Shown here in pieces: positions 24,285-32,212 of a stretch of DNA of 33,022 nt. The translations under genes were made by a program, and so were the position numbers. The stretch's first letter is position 1; each line of letters begins with the position of its first letter. Origin of the DNA: an uncultured bacterium (GTDB taxonomy: Bacteria > Cyanobacteriota > Vampirovibrionia > Gastranaerophilales > Gastranaerophilaceae). The stretch lies in the NCBI GenBank assembly GCA_947361225.1, contig CANAIK010000018.1:1-33022 (forward strand), given 5' to 3'. The notes under the pieces were generated by a model. That model was given only the letters and a program-made list of their open reading frames with translations. It was not told the origin of the DNA and ran no database searches.

Positions 24285-24569
24285 ATGAAAAAGATGACAA
24301 CCACTGCCCATCTAGCTTATTGGTTGGGTTTTTTGGGAATACACAGATTTTATACAGGCTATAAATTAATAGGGGTTATTCAACTATTAACGCTTGGCGG
24401 CTGTTTAATTTGGTATTTTATAGATAATTTTAGTATTGTATTAAATAAATATAAAGATGCCGATGGCAATCAATTGACCGACTTTAATAAAAAAGTTGCC
24501 AATGTTTATTTGGTGCTTTTAATTATGGGTATAGTTAGCGGTTTGGTGAGTGTAATAATTGATGACTGA
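24285..24569 (+). CDS. TM2-domain membrane protein
   Basis: 94 residues. The TM2 signature is clear: AYWLGFLGIHRFYTGYKLIGVIQLLTLGGCLIW-YFID, i.e. two helices joined by the G-x-H-R-F-Y-x-G turn and closed by W-x3-D. An additional third helix (VYLVLLIMGIVSGLVSVII) follows at the C-terminus. TM2 proteins are small inner-membrane proteins of poorly known function, often next to zinc-ribbon or secreted genes. Its stop overlaps the next start (ATGACTGA), so it is translationally coupled to the anchored protein downstream. Confidence 0.88.
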   Translation: MKKMTTTAHLAYWLGFLGIHRFYTGYKLIGVIQLLTLGGCLIWYFIDNFSIVLNKYKDADGNQLTDFNKKVANVYLVLLIMGIVSGLVSVIIDD

Positions 24570-25449
24570 TGAAAATTTAAATCAAGGTAAAGAAAAGAAG
24601 TCTTCTGGCTGCCTATATATTCTAATAGGTTTGTTTTTGTTTTGTATGTTAATTATTTTTTTAGATTCAGAAGACGAATTTGAAAAATTTGTTTCAAACA
24701 CGCAAAGTGAAAATGAAAACCCGTACCTATATTTAGCAAACAAAGATTCAAAAGAATATTGCATAAACATTGATATTAGAGACTATGGGCTTTCTACTTT
24801 TTGCTCTAAAAGAAATTCAAAAATTGAGGAATTTAGTCATTGTTTTTTTCACGAAACGGGTTTAACAAGCGAATATGCAGAAGAGCTTATTAGCACTGCA
24901 ATGATGTATAACACGGGTTCTGCTTATCAAATTTCTGAAAATTGCGCTGCAGATATGGCAAAAGGAACTGTTTGTATTAAATACCACGGCGATGGGGTAT
25001 ATGAAAAAGATAGAAAAAAAATTGATGCGGATGTTTTGGACATAAAAGCATTAATTGAAGAAGCAAACGAGCTAATGGTTTCAACCCAATGTCTTAATTC
25101 TTTTAAAAAAGATAAAAAAACTCAAGATTGTTCCGATAAAGAAATAAAAAAAATAGAAGAAAAATATAATAATCTTGAAAAATATCAACAGGAAAAGAAT
25201 GCACAAGCAAAAAAGAAAGCAGAAGAAGATAAAGAAAAAAGAATACCGAAAGAAGAAAAATTAGCTAAAAAAATAGGTGTTTCAACCTCTTGTTTGGTTG
25301 TTTATGAAAATAACTACGATTATTTTGATGATGAAGAATTATATACGAATTTAAAAGATAAGTGTAGTAAATCTGAATTAGATAAACTAATTGATTATTT
25401 TGATTTTCATCCAAATGAACATTTAGAAGATTTATCAAACGGGTTTTAA
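24562..25449 (+). CDS. Single-pass membrane-anchored, cysteine-containing protein
   Basis: 295 residues from ATG 24562 (MTDENLNQ), which overlaps the TM2 stop. A short polar N-terminus ends in KKSSGC, one helix follows at about 17-36 (LYILIGLFLFCMLIIFL), and the rest should be outside: an acidic domain with many cysteines (YCINIDIRDYGLSTFCSK, HCFFHETG, NCAADMAKGTVC, STQC) followed by a Lys/Glu-rich coiled coil (about 190-225) and a terminal acidic part with two more cysteines. No known domain recognised. Operon partner of the TM2 protein. Confidence 0.65.
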   Translation: MTDENLNQGKEKKSSGCLYILIGLFLFCMLIIFLDSEDEFEKFVSNTQSENENPYLYLANKDSKEYCINIDIRDYGLSTFCSKRNSKIEEFSHCFFHETGLTSEYAEELISTAMMYNTGSAYQISENCAADMAKGTVCIKYHGDGVYEKDRKKIDADVLDIKALIEEANELMVSTQCLNSFKKDKKTQDCSDKEIKKIEEKYNNLEKYQQEKNAQAKKKAEEDKEKRIPKEEKLAKKIGVSTSCLVVYENNYDYFDDEELYTNLKDKCSKSELDKLIDYFDFHPNEHLEDLSNGF

Positions 25450-25497
25450 TTGCGAGCCGTTAAACTTGTGCGTTTGTTAAATTTAGGAAGGATAAAA

Positions 25498-26190
25498 ATG
25501 TCTGAAAATGATAAAAAAAATAATTCAAACAGCGGTTGTGGCTGTGGATATTTAGTAATAATTGCAATTATAGTTATTATTGGACTGTTTTCTGATTTTG
25601 ATAGCTCAAATAATACTACATCATCTAAATCCATTGCTAATGCCAACGATATTAATAATGCTTTATTTGACGGCACGCCTCCTGGGGATCAAGAAAGACA
25701 AGAAACTGCCGATAAAATTATAACTTCACAGGATTATATTAAAAATAAAGCGGCTCCATTATTCGAAGAAGCAAGAAAAATGAAATCAAGAAGACAAGCC
25801 GGCCTTGAAGCGGACGAAAACGCAATAAAACTAATTGAATTCAAAATAGATAGACTAGATTCCTTGCAAGGTAGTGGCAGTTACGAAGGATTTACCCCGG
25901 TTGATGTTGATATTAAAGCTTTAGAAGAAAACTGCAGAAATAATCCTGAAGTAGATTTTTTTGAGTGTGTAAATAAAAAAAATATTAAAACAGCCGTGGG
26001 ATTGAGATGGGAACACATTAAGCTAAAAGAAACATTGGATAGAAAAGATATTTCACAAGAAGAATTTAAAACTTTAGAAAATAAAATTTTGCAATCAAAC
26101 AAAAGGGTTATAATTGAAGCTGATAAAATTATAAATTTGAAAAAAATACCTTATTATTACGCAGATGAATATATGCCGACGATAAATTAA
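25498..26190 (+). CDS. Single-pass membrane-anchored protein, second of the TM2 operon
   Basis: 230 residues from ATG 25498 with AGGAAGG upstream; a TTG start 48 bases earlier is less plausible. It repeats the design of its neighbour: a short polar N-terminus ending in SNSGCGCG, one helix (YLVIIAIIVIIGLF), a Ser/Asn-rich stalk, then a helical, charged domain with two cysteines (CRNNPEVDFFEC). Apart from the N-terminal architecture the two proteins are not obviously similar. Function unknown; it probably acts with the TM2 protein at the cell surface. Confidence 0.65.
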   Translation: MSENDKKNNSNSGCGCGYLVIIAIIVIIGLFSDFDSSNNTTSSKSIANANDINNALFDGTPPGDQERQETADKIITSQDYIKNKAAPLFEEARKMKSRRQAGLEADENAIKLIEFKIDRLDSLQGSGSYEGFTPVDVDIKALEENCRNNPEVDFFECVNKKNIKTAVGLRWEHIKLKETLDRKDISQEEFKTLENKILQSNKRVIIEADKIINLKKIPYYYADEYMPTIN

Positions 26191-26376
26191 TGTAATTTTT
26201 GTTTTTTATAGCGCAAATTATTTTTTTTAAAAATTAATGGAAAATAATACTCTTTACGTGTTTTTAATTCAATATGAGAATAGATTTTATAAAAAACAAT
26301 ATATATTTACCCACAAAACCGCAAAATAAGGGCTAAAAAAGTCCAGAGCGATAATAATGCTACGAATAATCTCATT

Positions 26377-27321
26377 ATGAATCAACTTTTGTTGGCAAAA
26401 AACTATAATTTAGCGTTTTTAGGAAAAAATGTCCCAAAATCCGTGTATGCAGTGGATAAAGAAATGAATTGCACGTGGTTTCCTTCTGCGCACAGGGCTA
26501 GTGTTGTTTTGGGAATCACTGACCCTTGTATTGCAAAGTGTTTAAACGAGGACAAAAGCACAAAATATACAGGTGATTATTGTTTTGCGCTTGCAAATGA
26601 TATTGAAACAACAAAAAAAGACGGCACGGTTGTTGTTGATAAAAATAAAGTTAGTGAATTAAGAGAAAAAGCAAAAATCGTCAAATTAAACAATGACTAC
26701 ACTGGTAGAAAAGCGATTTATGCGATAAAAGCTGATGATTTGAGCGCAACTCGGTTTGAAAAAAATGCAGCTGCTGCAAAAACTTTGGGAATTTTTTCTA
26801 CAAATATTTCTGCTTGTCTTGCAGGAAAAAGAAAGACTGTAGGTGGTTATTATTTTATTCCTGCGTATAAAATCGAGCTTGAAGACGATAACGAAGAGCA
26901 TAAAGTGGATAAAGAAAAGCTTTTAGCGCAAATTGAAGAATTAAAAAATGTAAAAAAAGAACAAAAAACCAAAAATCCCCCTTTTTCTGTTGAAATTTTT
27001 AAAACCGAAGAAGATTCTTGCAAAATCAAAACAGTTGAAGAAAATAAAATTGAAAAACCTAAAAGTTTAGCGCAACTTACTGAAAATGAGCCTTCTGGGG
27101 CAAAAACAAAAGAAAGTGTTAAAAACTCTTCTTTAGAACGTAAATACAAAAAACCCGGCGCAATATATGCACTTAAGGATAATGGCGATTGTTTAGAATT
27201 TAAAGATTTATACGAAGCTTCTAATTATTTTGAAGTTAACGTTAATTTTCTTTATGAAGTAATTAAAAGTCTTGACGGTAAGTACAAAAATATGTTTTTT
27301 GTTTGTGACAAAGACGCTTAA
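26377..27321 (+). CDS. NUMOD-like modular protein, three modules, possible frameshifted N-terminus
   Basis: 314 residues from ATG 26377. Modules at about 21-75 (SVYAVDKEMNCTWFPSAHRA...), 110-160 (AIYAIKADDLSATRFEKNAA...) and 260-312 (AIYALKDNGDCLEFKDLYEA...), each with the I/V-D ... EA(A/S) ... G ... C-[IL] ... Y-x-F pattern shared with the proteins at 13878-15415. A Lys/Glu-rich linker joins modules two and three. The start AFLGKNVPKSVYAV aligns with FKAGKPVFHI and YKGGGRLPVFAI of the paralogues. The ATG has no ribosome site; an upstream frame at 26274 encodes an M-R-I beginning (MRIDFIKNN) and would join if one G of the GGG at 26330-26332 were removed. No nuclease motif. Function unknown. 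Confidence 0.65.
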   Translation: MNQLLLAKNYNLAFLGKNVPKSVYAVDKEMNCTWFPSAHRASVVLGITDPCIAKCLNEDKSTKYTGDYCFALANDIETTKKDGTVVVDKNKVSELREKAKIVKLNNDYTGRKAIYAIKADDLSATRFEKNAAAAKTLGIFSTNISACLAGKRKTVGGYYFIPAYKIELEDDNEEHKVDKEKLLAQIEELKNVKKEQKTKNPPFSVEIFKTEEDSCKIKTVEENKIEKPKSLAQLTENEPSGAKTKESVKNSSLERKYKKPGAIYALKDNGDCLEFKDLYEASNYFEVNVNFLYEVIKSLDGKYKNMFFVCDKDA

Positions 27322-27372
27322 GTTTTTTTGTGATAAGCTAAAACATATAAACAAAATAGGGGATTAAGATAA

Positions 27373-28175
27373 GTGGATAATGAAGTTAAAAAATGACCTT
27401 TTTGTGGGGCTGAAATTAAAGAAGATGCTAAAAAGTGCCGTTTTTGCAATGAATGGCTGGTTGAATCAAAAGAATCCAAAAAATCTAAGAATAAACAGAA
27501 AATTAATGATTTTTTATTAATTTTGATAAAAAAATTCTCTTTATTTCACTTTCTGTTATAGGAATTCTGCTTTTAATCTTTTTAATAATTTTTTTCTTTA
27601 ACTACATTCCAACTTGCACTTCCAATAGAGTTCAAGATGAGCTTACAGCTTATTTAAAAGAAAAATACCCTTCAATTAAAAATGTGGTTTTAAACGAACA
27701 AGATATTGATATAGTATCAAAGGAAAAAAATGGCTATGTTTGTAAAACCACTGCTCAAGCGGATGATGCCCCGTTTGAAATTGAATATTCATATAAAAAA
27801 ATATCTTTTAACAAATTTAACTTTGATTCTAAAATAATTCTTACTGATTGCTACAATTCTTCAATGTTGAATCTTTTGGGGATTTAATTAAAAAAAAGCA
27901 GTTATTGAAAAATTAATGATTTGGCTTCTGATGTTGAAGTTGAGAACTCGGAAATTACAAAATTTGATGAGAATATTCCAAGTTATAAATGTTCCGCTCA
28001 AGCTATAATTACCGCAAAACCCGGACAAGCTTTTGTACTTAATTATTGGGATAGCACAGACGCACAAAGAAAAATCAAATGCGATATTGAATATAAAAAT
28101 ATTTTTTGTGGAAACGGATATACAAGTTGCGTTAATTTAAACGATGTTACAAATTGCAAATATTATGATGATTAA
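27373..28175 (+). pseudogene. Broken zinc-ribbon membrane protein with two repeat domains
   Basis: Reads as GTG start (27373) after GGGGATTAAG, then DNEVKK-stop-PFCGAEIKEDAKKCRFC: the first Cys of a CxxC-x10-CxxC zinc ribbon is a TGA at 27394-27396. The frame is then lost at a seven-A run (27528-27534); in the other frame a membrane helix (GILLLIFLIIFFF) and one domain (RVQDELTAYLKEKYPSI... to a stop at 27887) follow. A second, related domain (ASDVEVENSEITKFDENIPS... to 28175) appears after at least one more slip. The two domains share a Y-x-C-x(2)-A-x-A pattern and look like tandem repeats. Best read as one decayed gene. Confidence 0.6.
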
Positions 28176-28185
28176 AGGGTGAATT

Positions 28186-29186
28186 ATGGATGAAATAAAA
28201 AACATTCAATGTTCGGTTTGCGGGGAATATATTGCAGAAAATAGTGAAATTTGCCCTTTTTGCAACGAACAAATAAAAAAAGTTGAAACAGAACAAGAAA
28301 CCAAAACTGTTGAGGTGGTTAAGCAAAAAACTCCCAACAATAAGACTTTAATTTTGGTTGTTGTATTAATTTGTCTTTTGTTCTAATTTTAGGGGTGATT
28401 GTTTTTCTTCTAAATAAATTTTCTCCTAAAATTAAAATTACAAAACACGCACCGATTGAAAAAAGCAAAAATCCTTTATTTAAAACAGATTATCAAAACG
28501 AATCAATTGATAAGGCTAAAGAATTATTTAAAAAAGAAGAATGCGACAAGGCAGCTCAAATTTTCGATAGAGAAATAGTTAATAAAGAAAACCCTGTTGC
28601 ATATTATTATATGGCAGAAATTTATAACAAAAGGGGCTATACAAAACTTGCGATTAAAACTTACAAAAAAGCGGATGACAAAAAAGCGAACTTTTTCGAA
28701 CCCAAAAAAAGACTCGCTAGCGCAAATATTGAAATTGGCGAGTACGATGAAGCGCTAAACTACGCTCTTAGTGCGCAGAAAATTAATTCTAAAGATATTG
28801 AGCTCTTAGAAACGCTTTTAGTTATATACAGATACTTTGACAGATACGACGATATTATAAATACTCATAAAAAAATAGTTGAAGTTGACAAAAAGAACTG
28901 TAATTCGAATTATTATCTTGCTGATTATTATATGGAAGAAGATAACAACAGATCTGCGATTCCTTATCTTAAAAATTTGCTTGATATTGGATATAACACA
29001 AATATCGCTTATGCTCTTGCGTCAAGTTATTCAAGTATTGAACATTACATAAAAGCAATTGAAATTCTCGATTTGATAATAAAAAATTACCCTTGGGAAG
29101 TTTTAAGCGCAACATATTACAAAGAAAACCTAAAACTTATAAGAGAAAGATATAATTCAATTCATAAAAAACAAAATTCTGTGTAA
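28186..29186 (+). pseudogene. Frameshifted zinc-ribbon, membrane helix and TPR protein
   Basis: Frame one (28186-28386) encodes MDEIKNIQCSVCGEYI and CPFC, a CxxC-x10-CxxC zinc ribbon identical in spacing to that of the previous gene, a Lys/Glu-rich linker and the first half of a helix ending LVVVLICLLF-stop. Frame two (from about 28375) continues the helix (FVLILGVIVFLL) and then a periplasmic TPR domain: about six helical repeats such as AYYYMAEIYNKRGYTKLAIKTYKKA and NYYLADYYMEEDNNRSAIPYLKN. Adding one T to the TTTT at 28376-28379 restores a single protein of about 333 residues. Start has GGGTGA upstream. It is probably a pseudogene or assembly error; the TPR half could still be translated only if reinitiated. 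Confidence 0.7.
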
Positions 29187-29231
29187 ACCCAAAAAAACTT
29201 CAGCCAGACAAGAAGATTCGGATTATTATAA

Positions 29232-29769
29232 TCAATTTAAACTTATTCTTAATTTCTCATCAAAAATTGCATTGCCTCCGACTTTGACGCAAGTGATATT
29301 GTCGTTTTTTATTTCCAGTTCAACAAAAACTAAAGATGGCGTTCCCATAATATTTCCTTGTTCGAATATGAGGTTTTGATAGTTAAAATTGTTCTTTAAA
29401 TACTTAAATAAATAACACGACAATGCTCCGTTTGCCCCTCCTGTTGCGGATTCTTCCTCAATTCCATACAAAGGCGCAAAGTTTCTTGTGTGAGCCGTGT
29501 TTTTATTATCCAAGGTTTTAAGAGTGAAAAAATGAGCGCCAATTGTAGCGTGTCCGCACAAATCAACCTCGTCTTCGGGTCTAAAGAATCTTATTACAAA
29601 TGTTTTTTCGTTAATTTTTTTAACAAACGCAAGGTTCATTTAAACCCTGCTTGGAGGCAATTTCTTTCATTTCAAAATCGCTAAAATCCGCTCTCAAAAG
29701 GACCCCCGCAGGATTCCCGCCCGGACTTTTATCGCAAAAAGAGTTCAGTTTATAATAATCAATATCCAT
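29232..29769 (-). pseudogene. Broken PhzF-family isomerase gene
   Basis: The 5' part (ATG at 29769) encodes DYYKLNSFCDKSPGGNPAGVLL, the start of PhzF-like proteins, up to SKQGLNEPCVC-stop. The remaining frame (from about 29639) continues AFVKKINEKTFVIRFFRPEDEVDLCGHATIGAHFF, the second family motif. One extra T at 29632-29640 explains the break (LNEPAFV expected). After the CGHAT motif about 100 residues of the family's middle are missing, and the sequence resumes with RNFAPLYGIEEESATGGANGAL, normally near the C-terminus. Two independent lesions make it a pseudogene. PhzF relatives isomerise small metabolites. Confidence 0.75.
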
Positions 29770-29877
29770 TATAGAAATAATAATATAGAAAATAAGTTAA
29801 GACAAATGTTGAAATTTAAAAATATTACATTTATATAATTTTTTTTAACATTAAAGTGTTTATGTTAGAATTTATTT

Positions 29878-30435
29878 ATGAATGAACAAGAAAAAATGTT
29901 AAGCGGGGTTTTGTACAACCCTTTGGACGAGAATTTGGTTGAGCAAAGAAATAAATGCAAGATTCTTTGTCAACAATTTAATTCTATGTCTTATCAAGAC
30001 AATATTGCAAAAAAGGAAATCCTAACTCAGATTCTTGGTAAATCTAAGGGAGAATTCACAATCGAACCTTATTTTTGGTGTGATTATGGATATAATATCG
30101 AACTTGGAGAAAATTTTTATTCCAATCACAACCTTGTAATTCTGGATCCGGGGCCTGTTGTTTTTGGGGACAATGTTTTTATTGGTCCTAATTGTTCTTT
30201 CTACACAGCTTTTCACCCTCTTGATTACAAAACAAGAAACAAGGGCTTAGAAACCCAAAAACCTATAAAAATCGGAAATAATGTTTGGTTTGGGGGTAAT
30301 GTCACAGTTTTGGGCGGGGTTACAATCGGAGATAATTCCGTAATCGGAGCAGGAAGTGTTGTTGTAAGGGATATCCCCGAAAATTCCGTTGCGGTTGGCA
30401 ATCCTTGTAGTGTTATAAGAAAAATTGAACAATAA
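29878..30435 (+). CDS. Maltose/galactoside O-acetyltransferase-like (LacA/Maa family)
   Basis: 185 residues. N-terminal Maa domain (NEQEKMLSGVLYNPLDENL..., 1-55) followed by the left-handed beta-helix of hexapeptide repeats: VVFGDNVFIGPNCSFYTAFHPLD with the catalytic His, then IGNNVWFGGNVTVLGGVTIGDNSVIGAGSVV and AVGNPCSVIRKI at the end. Transfers acetyl from acetyl-CoA to sugar hydroxyls. The stop codon shares a base with the ATG of the membrane acyltransferase, so the pair probably modifies a surface sugar together. Confidence 0.9.
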   Translation: MNEQEKMLSGVLYNPLDENLVEQRNKCKILCQQFNSMSYQDNIAKKEILTQILGKSKGEFTIEPYFWCDYGYNIELGENFYSNHNLVILDPGPVVFGDNVFIGPNCSFYTAFHPLDYKTRNKGLETQKPIKIGNNVWFGGNVTVLGGVTIGDNSVIGAGSVVVRDIPENSVAVGNPCSVIRKIEQ

Positions 30436-31508
30436 TGAACTATAACTACAAAATTAATTTATTAAAAGCACTTGCAATCCTGGTTGTGGTTTCAGGGCAT
30501 TTGGAGTTTTCTTTAATTCCTCTTTTTCCTCCCTATTCTTTCCAGGTAATGCTTTTTTTCTTTATCGCAGGTGTTCTTTTTAATCCAAGATATTCTTTTA
30601 TCGAATATTGTAAAAAAAGAGTAAAAAGTTTAATGGTTCCTTATTTTTTGTATGCATTTTTCTATTTAATCATAACAAAAATTTCAACCCCTGTTGTGGG
30701 AAAGTTTTGGGGGATGGATATTAACTTAAAAAATGAGCTTTTGTATCCCTTTTTAACAGGACACCAGCTCGATTTAATCTCCCCTTTGTGGTTTGTTCCT
30801 TGCTTATTTATAACATTAATAATATACAAACTTTTAACCTATATTAAAATTAAAGATTCAATAAAACTGATAATTTATTTGTTTTTAGCGCTTCTAGCTA
30901 TTAAATTGCAAAAATATTCAACAAATATCTCTTGTTTATGGATTCTAAGATCAATGTTTTCTTTGTTTTTTATCCATTTAGGGTTTTTGTATAAAAATAG
31001 AATCGAAGGAAGAATTGATATTTTTAAACCCAAAATATTTTATTTGGTTATAGTTATTCAGTCGCTTTTGTGGCTTACAAACAAGGATTATTCACCGCTG
31101 GATGGCATCGGACTTCATTTTCTTTTGGTCTGGGGTCAATATAATAACTGGATTGTTCCGATTCTAACAAGTTTATCGGGGATTTGGATTAGTTTGTTTA
31201 TTGTTGAAATAATTTCGGATAAAATAAAAAATTGGAGTTTTATCGAAAAAATCGGCAAAAACAGCTATCATATAATGGCAAATCATTTACTTGTTTTTAA
31301 TATAATTACATATTCAATTTTATTTTTTAAAGGAATTTCTTTTGATATTAAGAATGCAAATGACATATACTGGTTCTACAACCCAATTAAAACAACTTAT
31401 TTTTATTTTGTAGCAGGAATTATTACAACCACTTATTTTGGCGAATTTTTAAAGAAAATCAAAGGTTATTTTTTAAATAATAAAGCAAAAAGAGAAAATT
31501 CCCTATAA
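30435..31508 (+). CDS. Acyltransferase-3 family membrane protein
   Basis: 357 residues with about ten hydrophobic helices. The N-terminus KINLLKALAILVVVSGHLEF contains the conserved His of the family, and SFQVMLFFFIAGVLF matches its F-F-x-[IS]-x-G segment. Such proteins O-acylate (usually acetylate) extracytoplasmic glycans or lipids. Starts by TAATG overlap with the O-acetyltransferase. The 3' end overlaps by 43 bases the convergent putative protease gene. Confidence 0.85.
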   Translation: MNYNYKINLLKALAILVVVSGHLEFSLIPLFPPYSFQVMLFFFIAGVLFNPRYSFIEYCKKRVKSLMVPYFLYAFFYLIITKISTPVVGKFWGMDINLKNELLYPFLTGHQLDLISPLWFVPCLFITLIIYKLLTYIKIKDSIKLIIYLFLALLAIKLQKYSTNISCLWILRSMFSLFFIHLGFLYKNRIEGRIDIFKPKIFYLVIVIQSLLWLTNKDYSPLDGIGLHFLLVWGQYNNWIVPILTSLSGIWISLFIVEIISDKIKNWSFIEKIGKNSYHIMANHLLVFNIITYSILFFKGISFDIKNANDIYWFYNPIKTTYFYFVAGIITTTYFGEFLKKIKGYFLNNKAKRENSL

Positions 31509-32149
31509 GATTTTTGTTTTTTTCTTGCATCTTTTTCTAAAAAGTTATTATAATAGCGAATTTGTCTTATTAAATTTTTGATAGGGTTTTTATCTTTAAG
31601 TAAATCAGGATAGCTCATATGAGCCTTTAAGCATTTTTTTGCGTATTTTGCTTCTTGCGTTCCGGGTTCAATTCTCCCTGTTTTTGAAACAACAAACTCC
31701 AAAAAATCATAATCAATTCTTTGATTTTTTTTACCAGACAAAAGATTGTCCAGTTTTTCAACTCCTAGAAATCTTGCCATAGCATACATTTGATTAATAT
31801 GTTGTAATTCGTGCGCAAGTACTGTTTTTGAACCTCCAAGTAGTCCTAAGTATTGGATAAGTTGAATATCATTATCGGGAAAAATAATTTTGCAATTAAG
31901 GGTATCAGCTCCTGCTGCACATTTAAGAGGCAAGGGTTTAAATTCAACCAGGGGCATAATTTCTTTATCTAAACCCATATTAGACCAAACTTCTTCACAC
32001 AATTTTTTAATATGTCGCTGAATTTTAGAATAATTGGATTCCAATGCAAATTGATCGTAAGTTCTAAGTGCTAATGAAACCACGCTATTGGAGCTAATTT
32101 TGGGGTTTGATAAAATATTTGTAGTCTTTGTTAGTTTTTCTATTTCCAT
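31466..32149 (-). CDS. Putative zinc metalloprotease-like protein (HELQH)
   Basis: 227 residues, unrecognised family. The helix KTVLAHELQHINQM carries H113-E114-x2-H117, the zincin motif; a later Glu in YDFLEFVV (about 147-153) could be the third ligand. No signal peptide or membrane helix is seen; the N-terminus MEIEKLTKTTNIL is not clearly of the MKI/FKG type. Other lineages use such HExxH proteins as peptidases of unknown target. Its last 43 bases lie inside the convergent acyltransferase gene. Activity is an inference from the motif. Confidence 0.6.
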   Translation of the reverse strand: MEIEKLTKTTNILSNPKISSNSVVSLALRTYDQFALESNYSKIQRHIKKLCEEVWSNMGLDKEIMPLVEFKPLPLKCAAGADTLNCKIIFPDNDIQLIQYLGLLGGSKTVLAHELQHINQMYAMARFLGVEKLDNLLSGKKNQRIDYDFLEFVVSKTGRIEPGTQEAKYAKKCLKAHMSYPDLLKDKNPIKNLIRQIRYYNNFLEKDARKKQKSYREFSLFALLFKK

Positions 32150-32160
32150 AGTTTTAGTTT

Positions 32161-32198
32161 AAAAAATCGCTTTTTTAATTACAAAAAAGCGATTTTTT
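32161..32198 (-). terminator. Intrinsic terminator after the amphipathic-repeat gene
   Basis: Perfect 16-bp inverted repeat, AAAAAATCGCTTTTTT (32161-32176) and AAAAAAGCGATTTTTT (32183-32198), loop AATTAC. It sits just downstream of the minus-strand gene 32213-32888 and 11 bases before the start of the gene at 32149, so it insulates the two. A T run is present on both strands. Confidence 0.85.
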
Positions 32199-32212
32199 AT
32201 ATTTTTTATAAG

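Noticed and set aside
27394-27396. Selenocysteine codon in the zinc ribbon
   Set aside because: No convincing hairpin directly downstream, further frameshifts follow, and zinc-ribbon Cys replaced by Sec would be unusual; nonsense mutation is simpler.
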